A stretch of 64,000 nucleotides of DNA from JBKHYJ01 sp046565505 (GCA_046565505.1 JBKHYJ010000124.1:7810-71809), one strand, 5' to 3'; positions 27,801 to 37,302 are shown, counted from the first letter of the stretch. Numbers and translations are program-made. Notes: generated from the letters alone by a model not told the origin.

Positions 27801-29064
27801 CGACACGATCACCCTGAGCTTCCACCTGCAAGACGGGGACGCGGACCTCGGGACGATTAGCATCCCATTCACTCTCGGTGTGCTCGTCACGTCGCCCCCG
27901 ACCTTTACAGAGAACTTCGACGCCGCGGCGGCGCCCGCGCTGCCGGCAGGCTGGGTCACGGCGCGCGCTGGCGCCGGGGCTACCCCGCCGCTGTGGGTGA
28001 CCTCAACCACTTCGAGCAGCACCGCGCCGAATTCCGCCTTCTCGGGCGGGTCAACGACGCCCGGTGAGAATAGCCTGGACTCGCCGGTCACGGCCATCCC
28101 GAGCGCGCCGGCATCCGGGACGAATCCGGGCGTGCGCCTGTCGTTCAGGAATAGCTATAACACCGAAGCCAATTTCGATGGCGGGGTGTTAGAGATCAGC
28201 ATCAACGGCGGCCCATTCGTGGACATCCTGGCGGCCGGGGGGAGCTTCCTTGAAGGGGGCTATAACGGCTCGATAGGAGTCACCGATAGCGCCCTGACCG
28301 GGCGGCAAGCCTGGACGGGGAACTCCGGTGGATTCATCACCACGACGGTCATACTGCCCGCGGCTTCTTACGGCCAGAACGCCCAGTTGAGGTGGCGGAC
28401 GGCGTTCGACACAGGCACTAACCCGGCGGGCGGTGGCATGCGCATCGACGACGTTTCGATCTTTGCCGCGACGCGACAGTGCTGCGCCGGGGCGTGTCTG
28501 CTTACCTGCCCGCCCAATGTCACCGTCTCGAATACTCCGGGTCAGTGCGGGGCCATCGTCAATTTCCCGGCCCCCACCTACACCGGGAACTGCGGCGTAG
28601 TCACAACCACGCCGGCCTCCGGCTCCTTCTTCCCCGTAGGGACGACTACAGTCGTCGTTAAGGGGCAGAGGCTCGATGGCACGTCCGACACCTGCTCGTT
28701 CACCGTCAGGGTTAACGACACTGAGCCTCCGGCCGTCAGCGCGGCGACCGTAGACAAGCGGACGCTCTGGCCTCCCCTGCACCAGATGGAAGCCATAACC
28801 GTCAGCTACACCGCCACCGACAATTGCGGCGTGAACTGCGTGCTGAGCGTCACCAGCAATGAGCCGATAAACGGGCTAGGCGACGGCGATACGGCTCCTG
28901 ATTGGGTGATAGTTGACGCGCATCATTTGTTCTTGCGCGCCGAACGCGGAGGGAAGGGCAGCGGGCGTGTTTACACGATCACCGTGACCTGTAATGATGG
29001 CTCCGGCAACACGGTCGTCAGGGCAGTAACCGTTCAAGTGCCGAAGGACCAGACCACGAAGTAG
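24802..29064 (+). CDS. Giant secreted BNR/VPS10-type propeller protein with CARDB-like, anchor-J and HYR domains
   Basis: The 1420-residue protein begins with a signal peptide (LLFAVFALVALLALTSAA). Residues ~150-920 hold many BNR-like blades, recognised by repeats such as YKSTNGGANWTKL and WRSTNNGTTW, as in sialidase/sortilin-like propellers. A CARDB-like unit follows (GNGVIDPGEDVTVSFGVSN). A choice-of-anchor-J/MAM-like domain starts near 1034 (TENFDAAAAPALPAGW). A HYR domain starts near 1235 (CPPNVTVSNTPGQCG), then a final beta domain to the end. No enzymatic residues are evident, so binding to polysaccharide or surface layers is more likely than hydrolysis. AAGGGAGATC before ATG 24802 supports the start. 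A strong terminator follows. Confidence 0.85.
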   Translation: MRNNQRYTLLFAVFALVALLALTSAARVTTQAKKGAADRPSPARKNADDPHRSVGRAIKQLQKPAGGQDALKSTILIPGDDEDEDADDPDLPPWMVGKIDKEAYLRLRGDYIDMLRGRPIDLPFDPREKAIQQMEKQEAQVRERARRGAANAVDVSNWTFLGPSPIPLGQTSTTRVPVSGRTIAIAVHPTDPDTVYVGTAQGGLYKSTNGGANWTKLFEFQLESLAIGAITIDPADSNIVYVGTGEPNLSADSFAGRGLYIIRNANSGSPNLNGPFRLNGGGSDVFTGRAIGRIVVNPLDNNTIFVSTTSGTGGNPNTSPAALPPRGVYRSTNAQSPNPTFSQVQITGVATPNDRSVIDLALDPGNPNLLIATVVGAASDGGIYRTANALDPTPTFTRTLTLPDGSTNGRAELYLNRNATGVTIYAATGEISSVALGGPACSATSAGMLRRSTDGGLTWSTPLPGSTGFCGGQCFYDMALAVTPDNQTIHLGGAARGGSGSCTVDVMKRSTNGGASFARNDNTLHADEHALAIAPSNPQVVYTGSDGGIWRSTNNGTTWTSLNNASFSATQFQGVAVHPFDRYFLMGGTQDNGTNCLAPDGVTWTHCQDGDGGYAVIDDNAQDTTNVLMYHTFFNQTNSQIAFERATSTAANANGILGWTFRGCSGVTSNNGIRCADNVLFYAPLAQGPGNPNTLYFGTDRLYRSTNRGDTMTLVSQGPLVPSPLPTSTSGIVITTIGISPQDDNVRIVGMRNGQVFATTTGSATLTNVTGANFPAPNPADTTRNSIGRAVIDPNNKFTAYVTFTSFSPAPGQHIFKTTNLNSPSPTWTPSSNGIPSVPVSSLVIDPQDSNRLYAGTDIGVYHSTDGGANWAPYGTGLPRVAVFDVKISNVQRLLRIATHGRGIAEIGIVGRQLPVLRSGGAAVIAEGCTPGNGVIDPGEDVTVSFGVSNIGAGPTQNLTVTLLPTGGVTLPSGPENYGAVEPGTIVTRNFNLSNNAACGDTITLSFHLQDGDADLGTISIPFTLGVLVTSPPTFTENFDAAAAPALPAGWVTARAGAGATPPLWVTSTTSSSTAPNSAFSGGSTTPGENSLDSPVTAIPSAPASGTNPGVRLSFRNSYNTEANFDGGVLEISINGGPFVDILAAGGSFLEGGYNGSIGVTDSALTGRQAWTGNSGGFITTTVILPAASYGQNAQLRWRTAFDTGTNPAGGGMRIDDVSIFAATRQCCAGACLLTCPPNVTVSNTPGQCGAIVNFPAPTYTGNCGVVTTTPASGSFFPVGTTTVVVKGQRLDGTSDTCSFTVRVNDTEPPAVSAATVDKRTLWPPLHQMEAITVSYTATDNCGVNCVLSVTSNEPINGLGDGDTAPDWVIVDAHHLFLRAERGGKGSGRVYTITVTCNDGSGNTVVRAVTVQVPKDQTTK

Positions 29065-29118
29065 ACCGCTCGAACACGGTCTGCCCGGCTACAAACGGGC
29101 GAGCATTAACCATAACTC

Positions 29119-29152
29119 CCCGCGGCGTCACAGTGGCGTGTGACGCCGCGGG
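29119..29152 (+). terminator. Strong hairpin after the giant propeller gene
   Basis: CCCGCGGCGTCAC (29119-29131) pairs perfectly with GTGACGCCGCGGG (29140-29152) around an 8-base loop; no T-run follows. Confidence 0.55.
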
Positions 29153-29171
29153 CCGAACAGCTTTAAGATAT

Positions 29172-29630
29172 ATGAGTATGTATAAACCTTGTGCCACCTT
29201 CGCGACCCTATTACTCGCGGCCACCTTGCAACTGCCTGCGCTCTCAAAAACCTGGCTGACTCAACGCAATGGCGTTCAGCCGATCCCGAAACAGGGCGTT
29301 GAAGGCACAGAAGATGGGGGGGCTAAATCAACACGATTCGATTGCCTCCCGGAAGGATTTAAATTGACCGACATCGTTTCTTATAACGAGAAAGGGAAGG
29401 GCGGCGACCATCTTACCATCAGAGATAAACTCACCGACATGAAGGCTCAGTGCAAAGAAGGAAAACTCATCCATAAGAAGGGGAGAGAAATACGATTCTT
29501 CAAGTTTTCTTGCTTCGGTAACCCGCCGGCCGATTACGATGAAATAGCGCAAAAAGAGCGTGAGCAATTAGAAAAACTACAAAAGGATTACACGGTCATA
29601 GTCGTCGCATGCGACCCTCGGACGAACTGA
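29172..29630 (+). CDS. Small secreted hypothetical protein
   Basis: This 152-residue protein has an N-terminal hydrophobic stretch (FATLLLAATLQLPALS) fitting a signal peptide, then a Lys/Glu-rich mature part. Two cysteines in FDCLPEG and KAQCKEG, and one more pair further on, could form disulfides. I do not recognise the family. The start is ATG 29172 or 29178; an upstream in-frame codon at 29133 lies inside the terminator hairpin and is unlikely. No clear ribosome binding site is visible. The base composition is more AT-rich than its neighbours. Confidence 0.6.
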   Translation: MSMYKPCATFATLLLAATLQLPALSKTWLTQRNGVQPIPKQGVEGTEDGGAKSTRFDCLPEGFKLTDIVSYNEKGKGGDHLTIRDKLTDMKAQCKEGKLIHKKGREIRFFKFSCFGNPPADYDEIAQKEREQLEKLQKDYTVIVVACDPRTN

Positions 29631-29952
29631 AGGTGATCCCACGGCCAGCGCGACAGAAAAGCGCGCGGCGGCGAAATGACGGAAAATTGCAACAAGTTGA
29701 CTATGTCAAATGAATGCCGGATTTCCGCTGATGTTTGCTGCCTCACATTTCCGCTCAGGGCATGCGCGTTCTTGCTCTGACGAATACGCTTCTTATAAAA
29801 TAATGACTCAACTTGAAGCGGTTACCTTCTGAACTCAGGTTCCACGACTGCAACTCATAATCAAAAAAGGAGTAGGCCTACGTCTGCGATGCCTCCGCAG
29901 GCACATTAGCTTTCTGCCTCCTGGGCGCTGCCAGAATCAGGCTTTGTAAAGT
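29631..29952. other. Intergenic region ahead of the lamin-tail nuclease gene
   Basis: These 322 bases are AT-rich compared with their surroundings and hold no supported gene. The only assigned element is the promoter near 29772-29799. Confidence 0.4.
29772..29799 (+). promoter_or_regulatory. Putative promoter of the lamin-tail nuclease gene
   Basis: TTGCTC (29772-29777) and TATAAA (29794-29799) are 16 bases apart in an AT-rich stretch. The leader would be about 145 bases. Confidence 0.35.
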
Positions 29953-32900
29953 ATGAAAAAACAGGGCGTGTCTATGTTCCTCTCGCGGCGGCGGCGTTCG
30001 ATCAGTGCCGCCATATTGCTGATGTCATCTCTACTTCTTGGAAGCTACTACATGGCTTCCCCGCCTTCGGTTCAGGGCATATCTGCGAGCGTCGTAATCA
30101 GCCAGGTCTATGGCGGCGGCGGCAATGCCGGCGCGACGTTTAAGAATGATTTCATAGAGCTTTTCAACAGGGGCAACACGACGATTAATGTGACGGGCTG
30201 GTCCGTGCAATATGCTTCGAGTACGGGCACGTCCTGGGCCGTCACGGCATTATCGGGCTCGATTGCGCCGGGTCAGTATTACCTTGTTCAGGAAGCGGTC
30301 GGGGCAGGCGGCACGGTCCCGCTACCGACCCCAGACGCGGCCGGCAGTATTGCGATGGCCGCCGGCGCGGGCAAAGTCGCCCTCGTCAATAACTCCACAG
30401 CGCTGAGCGGGGCCTGCCCCTCGGGAGCGAGCGTAGTAGATTTTGTAGGCTATGGCACCGCCAACTGCTTTGAAGGGGCCGGGGCGGCGCCGACTTTGAC
30501 AAACACCACGGCCGCTTTGCGCGGCAGCAATGGGTGTGCCGATACGGACAGCAACGCGGCGGATTTCACGGCCGGGGCACCCAACCCTCGCAACACCGCA
30601 TCTGCGGTGCTCGTTTGTGACACGCCCACGAACCCGACCGGGGCAGGGACTGCGAACCCAAACACCGTCACGCCGGGCGGCTCGACCCTGCTGACCGTGG
30701 CGGTCACGCCCGGCACTATACCGACCAGCACAGGTCTCGCCGTCGCTGGTGACCTGTCAGCTATCGGCGGGCCGACCAATCAGCAATTCTTCAATGATGG
30801 CTCGAACGGCGACGTGACCGCGAACGATAATGTCTTCTCATTTCAAACCGTCGTCGCAGGCAACACGGCGGCCGGCGCGAAGAGCCTCGCGGTAAGCATC
30901 ACAGACGCCCAGGGCCGTACGGGCGCGACCACGATCAGTCTAACGGTGCAGTCTCCGACCGTTCCCCCCGGCAGCGTAGTTATAAGCCAGGTTTATGGCG
31001 GGGGAGGGAACTCTGGCGCGACGTTCAGGAATGATTTTGTTGAATTGTTTAACCGCACCGCCGGCACTATCAACATCACGGGCTGGTCGGTACAGTATAG
31101 CTCGCCCGGCGGCACGAGCTGGCAGGTGACTACGCTTTCAGGCTCGATAGCCCCCGGCAAATACTACCTCGTGCAAGAGGCGGCCGGGGCCGGCGGCACT
31201 TTTGACCTCCCGACGCCCGACGCGGTCGGCGGCATCGCAATGGGCGCGGCCGCGGGCAAGGTAGCCCTGGTCAGCGGCTCGTCCGCTTTAAGCGGCGCGT
31301 GCCCCGCCGGGGCAACGATAATCGATTTTGTAGGCTACGGCAGCGCCGCGACTTGTTTTGAAGGCGGCGGCCCGACCAGTAACCTTAGCAACACGACCGC
31401 GGCGGTCAGGGCATTCGATGGCTGCATTGACTCCGACAATAATTCGACCGATTTCTCGGCCCACGCGGCCAATCCGCATAATAGCGCCTCTCCGTTTAAC
31501 GATTGTAACGCGCCCGTGCCGACCTTCACGATTCATGAGATTCAGGGCAATGGCCCAACTTCGCCGCATGCGGGCGAGGTTCTGGCGACCACGTTCAGCA
31601 TCGTCACGGGGCTGAAGAGCAATGGGTTCTACATCCAGACGCCCGCCGGCGCGGAAGACAATGATCCCGCCACGTCCGAAGGTGTATTCGTCTTCACCGG
31701 AAGCCCGCGGCCGGCCACCCCGGCTATCGGAGATGGCGTCAGCGTTACGGCCAGGGTGGTGGAGTTTATCCCGTCGGCCGACCCGCATAGCCCCTCCTTG
31801 ACGGAGCTGTCGAACCCGACCGTGACCGTACTCTCTTCAGGTAATCCGCTTCCCGCGCCGGTGACCATCACGGCCGCCGATACGCTGGTCAACGACCTCA
31901 ATAACCTTGAGAAGTACGAAGGCATGCGCGTTCACGTCGATACGCTCACGGTCGTCGCGCCGACTCAGTCCTTTTCACGCACCGCGTCGGAGGAGGCAAA
32001 CAACGCGGCCGCCTCCAACGGCGTTTTCTACGGGGTAATCGCCGGGATTGCGCGGCCGTTCCGCGAGCCGGGCGTCCGTGTGCTGGATGAACTCCCCACG
32101 GGCTCGCCGTGCTGCGTGCCCCGCTTTGACGATAACCCGGAGCGGCTGCGCGTCGATAGCCGCGCGCAACCTGGGACGACATCGCTTGAAGTCACAAGCG
32201 GCGCCACGGTCGTGAACCTTACGGGCCCGCTTGATTATTCATTCCGCACCTACACGATACTGCCCGACGCCGCGACTCCCCCTGTCGCGAGCGGTAATAT
32301 CACTGCGATAGCCGTCCCGGCGCCCGCGTCAAACGAGTTCACTGTGGCGTCGTTCAATATGGAGCGGTTCTACGACACGAGCGACGACCCTGCCACTCAG
32401 GACGTGGTGATGACGGCCTCGGCATTCAACAGCCGTGTGAATAAGGCATCGCTCGCCATTCGCGGCGTGCTGAACTCCCCTGACATCATCGGCGTAGTCG
32501 AGATGGAGAACCTTGCCGCCTTGCAGGCCGTTGCGAGCAAGATCAACAGCGACGCCGTCGCCGCGGGACAGCCCAGCCCTAACTACCAAGCGTACCTGGA
32601 AGAGGGGAATGATATCGGGGGCATCGACGTGGGATTCCTGGTCAAGAGCTCCCGCGTAACAGTCGTCGAAGTGACACAGGTCGGAAAGGACACGACATTC
32701 GTGACGCCGGGCGGCGGCACGGCTCTGCTCAACGACCGCCCATCGCTTGTCCTGCGCGCTAATATCACCACGCCCGCGAATGGGACGTTCCCTGTGACAG
32801 TCATTGTCAATCACCTGCGCTCGCTGAGCGGCGTTGACGGCTCAGACGGCGCGCGCATCCGCGCGAAACGACAGGCGCAGGCCGAGTTCCTGGCCGACCT

Positions 32901-34164
32901 GATCCAATCAATTCAGTCGGCCAACCCGGGCGAGCGCATAATTTCGGTCGGGGATTACAACGCGTTCCAGTTCAACGACGGCTACGTGGACAGCATCGGC
33001 ACGATAAAGGGGACGCCCACGCCGGCGGACCAGGTCGTGTTGGCGAGCGCAGACCATGTTGACCCGGACCTGATCGAGCTGACCCCCGCGTTGCCGGATC
33101 AGCAATACTCTTTCGTCTTCGATGGGAATGCGCAGGAGCTGGATCACATACTTATCAGTCAGAATATGCAGCCGCTCGTGAGCGGGCTACAGTATGGGCG
33201 GAGCAATTCGGATTTCCCCGAATCATACCGCGCCGACGCGACCCGCCCGGAGCGGTTGTCAGATCATGACATGCCCGTGGCATACTTCCGCTTCCCCGCG
33301 GAAACCACTGTCGCCGTGGATAACGCCGCGGCGACCTATAGCGACGGGTCGCAGACGGTCACTCTGAGCGCAACCGTTACGGCTGCCGGGTCATCGGTGA
33401 ACGAAGGGACGGTGACATTCCAGGTCAAAGACGGCTCTGCGAACGTGGGCTCTCCGGTGGTCTCTTCGCCGTTGAGCGCCGGCACGGCGAGCGTAGTCTA
33501 CTCGCTGCCCGCCGGACTTGCCGCGAAGCAGTATAGTATTAACGCGAGCTACAGCGGCGGCAATAGCTTTAGCAGCAGCGGCGGCATCGGGACGCTGGCG
33601 GTCGGCAAGGCTTCCACCGTGACACAGGTAAGCTCTTCGCCGAATCCTTCAGCATACGGTCAGGCCGTAACCTTCACGGCGAGCGTCAGCAGCGGAAGCG
33701 GGACCCCTGATGGCAGCGTCAGCTTCTTTGATGGCGCAACGCTGTTGGGCAACCAGCCGCTCGTCGGCGGGGGCGCTTCATTCACAACTGCCGCTCTGTC
33801 GGCGGGCAATCATTCTGTCACGGCCGTCTACGCGGAGGGCGGTGATTTCCTGGGCAGCACGTCAACAGCCCTGTCGCAGACGGTCAATAAAGCGGCTACG
33901 AGGACGACAGTGCAGGCGGCAGTTTCTAATAACAAGGTGCTTCTCACGGCTACGGTGATGTCAGTCGCGCCGGGCACGGGGGTGCCTGCCGGGTCCGTGG
34001 AATTCTTCAATGGGCCTGTGTCGCTCGGTGTGGCGGCCCTAAGCAATGGTACGGCCACACTCGCCGCGCCCAAGAGGGCTTACCTTATTACCGCTGTTTA
34101 TGGTGGGACAGGCAACTACAATGGAAGCGTGTCAGACCCATTACCATTTTCCCCTGGGAAGTAA
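29953..34164 (+). CDS. Secreted lamin-tail/endonuclease-exonuclease-phosphatase protein with Ig-like repeats (ExeM-like)
   Basis: The 1403-residue protein has a Sec-type signal (AAILLMSSLLLGSYYM). Two lamin-tail domains start near residues 43 and 340; both begin VVISQVYGGGGN and are clear internal duplicates. An OB-like segment follows (FTIHEIQGNGPTSPHAGE). The endonuclease/exonuclease/phosphatase domain spans about 796-1115, with ASFNMERF, VVEMENL, VNHLRS, VGDYNAF and LSDHDMP giving the expected Asn, Glu, His, Asp and Asp-His residues. Three Ig-like (Big_3-type) repeats close the protein. This is the layout of extracellular nucleases such as ExeM, which degrade DNA for nutrients or biofilm turnover. 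The first ATG at 29953 has only a weak ribosome binding site; ATG 29974 is an alternative. Confidence 0.88.
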   Translation: MKKQGVSMFLSRRRRSISAAILLMSSLLLGSYYMASPPSVQGISASVVISQVYGGGGNAGATFKNDFIELFNRGNTTINVTGWSVQYASSTGTSWAVTALSGSIAPGQYYLVQEAVGAGGTVPLPTPDAAGSIAMAAGAGKVALVNNSTALSGACPSGASVVDFVGYGTANCFEGAGAAPTLTNTTAALRGSNGCADTDSNAADFTAGAPNPRNTASAVLVCDTPTNPTGAGTANPNTVTPGGSTLLTVAVTPGTIPTSTGLAVAGDLSAIGGPTNQQFFNDGSNGDVTANDNVFSFQTVVAGNTAAGAKSLAVSITDAQGRTGATTISLTVQSPTVPPGSVVISQVYGGGGNSGATFRNDFVELFNRTAGTINITGWSVQYSSPGGTSWQVTTLSGSIAPGKYYLVQEAAGAGGTFDLPTPDAVGGIAMGAAAGKVALVSGSSALSGACPAGATIIDFVGYGSAATCFEGGGPTSNLSNTTAAVRAFDGCIDSDNNSTDFSAHAANPHNSASPFNDCNAPVPTFTIHEIQGNGPTSPHAGEVLATTFSIVTGLKSNGFYIQTPAGAEDNDPATSEGVFVFTGSPRPATPAIGDGVSVTARVVEFIPSADPHSPSLTELSNPTVTVLSSGNPLPAPVTITAADTLVNDLNNLEKYEGMRVHVDTLTVVAPTQSFSRTASEEANNAAASNGVFYGVIAGIARPFREPGVRVLDELPTGSPCCVPRFDDNPERLRVDSRAQPGTTSLEVTSGATVVNLTGPLDYSFRTYTILPDAATPPVASGNITAIAVPAPASNEFTVASFNMERFYDTSDDPATQDVVMTASAFNSRVNKASLAIRGVLNSPDIIGVVEMENLAALQAVASKINSDAVAAGQPSPNYQAYLEEGNDIGGIDVGFLVKSSRVTVVEVTQVGKDTTFVTPGGGTALLNDRPSLVLRANITTPANGTFPVTVIVNHLRSLSGVDGSDGARIRAKRQAQAEFLADLIQSIQSANPGERIISVGDYNAFQFNDGYVDSIGTIKGTPTPADQVVLASADHVDPDLIELTPALPDQQYSFVFDGNAQELDHILISQNMQPLVSGLQYGRSNSDFPESYRADATRPERLSDHDMPVAYFRFPAETTVAVDNAAATYSDGSQTVTLSATVTAAGSSVNEGTVTFQVKDGSANVGSPVVSSPLSAGTASVVYSLPAGLAAKQYSINASYSGGNSFSSSGGIGTLAVGKASTVTQVSSSPNPSAYGQAVTFTASVSSGSGTPDGSVSFFDGATLLGNQPLVGGGASFTTAALSAGNHSVTAVYAEGGDFLGSTSTALSQTVNKAATRTTVQAAVSNNKVLLTATVMSVAPGTGVPAGSVEFFNGPVSLGVAALSNGTATLAAPKRAYLITAVYGGTGNYNGSVSDPLPFSPGK

Positions 34165-34180
34165 ATAGAAGCTCGTTTCA

Positions 34181-34217
34181 GAAGCGGAGCCCGGATAAAC
34201 TTTCCGGGCTCCGCTTC
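34181..34217 (+). terminator. Terminator of the nuclease gene
   Basis: GAAGCGGAGCCCGGA (34181-34195) pairs perfectly over 15 bp with TCCGGGCTCCGCTTC (34203-34217); loop of seven bases. It lies 17 bases after the stop codon. The rest of 34218-34527 holds only the next promoter. Confidence 0.65.
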
Positions 34218-34397
34218 CGGTGCATTTCGCCGGGTCGCTGGCGTTGCCGAGCGTTTCAGGCGGCGGCTGACCCGGACTCGGCAGCATCCTCGCTGATGCT
34301 GCCGTATCGTCTGCCCTAATATCCAGATCAACCCGGCGGCGTATCGGGTTTGAAGTCGCGCCTTACGATCAAGAATGGGAACAATTGGGCTGCGCTT

Positions 34398-34426
34398 TTG
34401 GCTCCAGATTCCTAAGGACATATAAA
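34398..34426 (+). promoter_or_regulatory. Putative promoter of the propeller-cytochrome gene
   Basis: TTGGCT (34398-34403) and TATAAA (34421-34426) are exactly 17 bases apart. Transcription from about 34433 would give a 95-base leader. Confidence 0.45.
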
Positions 34427-34527
34427 GTATAGCTTTACTGCTGAGCCCTGCGGCCCAAGGCGTGCGCAGGGGCATGCGAGGTGAGGGCGCGCCTGCCGTG
34501 TAACGAACATCGAACAGGAGGGTTGTC

Positions 34528-37302
34528 ATGAAGACTATCAAAGTCATTATAGGGGCTCTTATAATTGTCGCCGCGTTTCTGCCCAGGATCGTTGCGACGC
34601 AAACCGCCACCCCACAAAGCACGTACGTGAACTTCGAGGGGGCACAGACCAGTCCTGTCAGGGTGTCGCCGGACGGCACGCGATTATTCGCGGTCAACAC
34701 GCCTGACGCGCGACTGTCTGTATTTGACTTGTCGCAGCCTTCCAGCCCTGTCGTCATAGCGGAAGTGCCGGTCGGGATCGAGCCTGTTTCCGTCAACCCG
34801 CGCACGAGTGACGAAGCATGGGTGGTCAACCAGGTCTCCGACAGCATCAGCGTCGTATCCGTATCGCAGGGCATCGTGACGGATACGATCTACGTCAAAG
34901 ACGAACCGGCCGACGTCGTCTTCGTCGGCAATAAAGCGTTCGTCAGCGTCTCGCGCAGCAATAGCGTGCGCGTCTTTGACGTGGCGACCCATGCGCAATT
35001 GGCATCGATCCCTGTTTTCGGTGAGAACCCACGCGCCCTCGCGGTCAGCCCGGACGGGAAAAAGGTTTACGCCGCGTTCGCACTGTCAGGCAACCGGACG
35101 ACGATTGTTCCGGCCGAAAGCGCCCCCCCGCCTCCGCCCCCTACGAATCCAGACTTGCCCCCCGCGCCGCACGAGGGCTTGATCGTTGATGCGAGCGACC
35201 CCGCATGGGCCGGCGGAGTCATTAACTATACGATGCCAGATAATGATGTCGTTGAGATAGACACGGCGACTTTGAGCGTGACTCGCTACTTCTCAGGTCT
35301 GGGGACGATCAACCTTGGCATCGCGGTGAGGCCCGTCTCGGGCGACATCTACGTCGCCAACACGGACGCTCAAAATCTGGCCCAGTTCGAGCCGAACGTC
35401 CGGGGGCATCTTGTGAATAATCGCGTCACCCGCGTGTCGCTCCCGGGCGGGGTGATAAACGCCTTCGACCTGAACCCGGGCGTGGACTACACATTGCTGC
35501 CGAACTCGCAGGCCAGAGCGACCGCGCTGGCGCAACCCACCGCGGCCATATTCGAGCCGACAGGGAACTTCCTGTACGTTGCCGCTTTCGGGACAGACCG
35601 CGTGGCGCGGCTGGACGTGAATGGGAATGTCCTGGCGCGCATAGAGGTGGGGCCTGCTACGGGGGCTTCGGTTGACCCGAGGAACAAGCGCGGCCCGCGC
35701 GGCCTCGCGATAAGCGCGAGCGGCCAATACCTGTACGTGCTCAACAGAATTTCCAATACGATTTCCGTAGTCGATATCACGGCCGGCTCGGTCGCAAGGG
35801 AGCTGGGCGTGGGGAGCTTTGACCCGACCCCGCAAGTCATCAGGGCCGGACGCGGCTTCCTCTATGACGCGAAGCTTTCCGGCAACGGCACGGCCTCGTG
35901 CGCCTCTTGCCACATAGACGCTGACATGGACATGCTTGCGTGGAACCTGGGCAACCCCGGCGGCACCATGCAGACGGTTACGAATCAACTCGGGACCATA
36001 CAGATGCACCCGATGAAAGGCCCCATGACTACGCAGACACTCAGGGGGCTTAACGCCATGGAGCCTTACCACTGGCGAGGTGATCGCGACAGCTTCCTGG
36101 CCTTCAATGGCGCCTTCGATTCGCTCATGGGTGGGACGGTGCTTTCGAGCACGGACATCGCGGCGTACAGGGATTTCATAAACACGATTCAATTTCAGCC
36201 TAACCCGAACCAGCGCCTGGACCGCACGCTACCGACGACAATCGCGGGCGGGGACCCGAACGCCGGCCGCAATACGTTCTTGAACGAGCCTTTCACGTCG
36301 AACTTTACCTGCAACACGTGCCATACGGCCAACCCCGGCCCCGGGTCGAACAAGGCGATAATTCCTGATTCCATACTTCAAGAGCCGCAGGGCTTCAAGG
36401 TGCCGCAACTGCGGAACATCTATCAGAAGCTCAACTTCAATAACGCTGCCGGCGCAAGCAGCGTCGGAGGGTTCGGGCTGCTGCATGACGGGTCCGAGCC
36501 TAACGTATCGACATTCCTGTCCAAGCCTGTGTTCCAGAGCTTCGCTAACGATTCCGTCAGGAAGGCGAACCTGAATGCGTTCCTGCTGTGCTTCGACACG
36601 GGCACGGCCCCCGCCGTCGGGTACGCCCGCACGATCACGGCGGCCAACGTTGATAAGGCCGCCATTTCTAGTGACTGGACGCTGCTCGAAGGTCAGGCAG
36701 CGGCGGGCAACATCGACTTGATAGTTAAAGGCACCGTCAACGGCCAGCGGATGGGGCTGCTCTACAGGGTGGCGTCAAACGATTATCAAACAGACAGGAC
36801 GGGCGTAGGGCCATTCACAAGGTCTCAGCTCAGGAGCAGCGTACTCGCGGGCAACACGCTGACAGCCATGGGGGTGCCAAGAGGGTCCGGGGTACGCATG
36901 GGCATAGATCGAAACTCGGACGGAGTCCTCGATGGCGACACCGGCCCCGCGCCCGCCGTAACGATCCGCGTGGGTGACGTCATCGTCACAGACGCGGCCG
37001 GCAATCCAAAAACTACTTTTGCCAGGGGCGACACGGTCTTCTGGCGGGTCCTGGTCAACGACCAGAACAATTCGCCGGTGAGCGGGGCGGCGGTCGCCGT
37101 TGACCTTATAGCTCCAAACAACACGTCTACCCGGTTTACGGGCACAACGCGGACGGACGGGCTGGCCCTGTTCAGCACCTCGACGAAAAAGAATGCCGCG
37201 CGCGGCGTGTACACGGTTCGCGTTAGTTCAATCACTAAATCAAACGCCACTTATGACCCCGGCGCAAACTTGAAGACGTCCGCTACTTTCACGCTTCAGT
37301 AA
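34528..37302 (+). CDS. Secreted YVTN beta-propeller di-haem cytochrome c protein
   Basis: The 924-residue protein has a signal peptide (IIGALIIVAAFLPRIVA). Residues ~30-440 form a YVTN-type propeller, with units such as VRVSPDGTRLFAVN and LYVLNRISNTISVVDI. Two c-type haem sites follow, CASCH and CNTCH, in a region like di-haem cytochrome c peroxidase/MauG proteins, with a conserved-looking TQTLRGLNAMEPYHWRGD between them. The C-terminal ~120 residues form an Ig-like domain (VTIRVGDVIVTDAAGNP). It probably transfers electrons or oxidises a substrate outside the inner membrane; the partner is unknown. AGGAGGGTTGTC before ATG 34528 is a strong ribosome binding site. Confidence 0.87.
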   Translation: MKTIKVIIGALIIVAAFLPRIVATQTATPQSTYVNFEGAQTSPVRVSPDGTRLFAVNTPDARLSVFDLSQPSSPVVIAEVPVGIEPVSVNPRTSDEAWVVNQVSDSISVVSVSQGIVTDTIYVKDEPADVVFVGNKAFVSVSRSNSVRVFDVATHAQLASIPVFGENPRALAVSPDGKKVYAAFALSGNRTTIVPAESAPPPPPPTNPDLPPAPHEGLIVDASDPAWAGGVINYTMPDNDVVEIDTATLSVTRYFSGLGTINLGIAVRPVSGDIYVANTDAQNLAQFEPNVRGHLVNNRVTRVSLPGGVINAFDLNPGVDYTLLPNSQARATALAQPTAAIFEPTGNFLYVAAFGTDRVARLDVNGNVLARIEVGPATGASVDPRNKRGPRGLAISASGQYLYVLNRISNTISVVDITAGSVARELGVGSFDPTPQVIRAGRGFLYDAKLSGNGTASCASCHIDADMDMLAWNLGNPGGTMQTVTNQLGTIQMHPMKGPMTTQTLRGLNAMEPYHWRGDRDSFLAFNGAFDSLMGGTVLSSTDIAAYRDFINTIQFQPNPNQRLDRTLPTTIAGGDPNAGRNTFLNEPFTSNFTCNTCHTANPGPGSNKAIIPDSILQEPQGFKVPQLRNIYQKLNFNNAAGASSVGGFGLLHDGSEPNVSTFLSKPVFQSFANDSVRKANLNAFLLCFDTGTAPAVGYARTITAANVDKAAISSDWTLLEGQAAAGNIDLIVKGTVNGQRMGLLYRVASNDYQTDRTGVGPFTRSQLRSSVLAGNTLTAMGVPRGSGVRMGIDRNSDGVLDGDTGPAPAVTIRVGDVIVTDAAGNPKTTFARGDTVFWRVLVNDQNNSPVSGAAVAVDLIAPNNTSTRFTGTTRTDGLALFSTSTKKNAARGVYTVRVSSITKSNATYDPGANLKTSATFTLQ

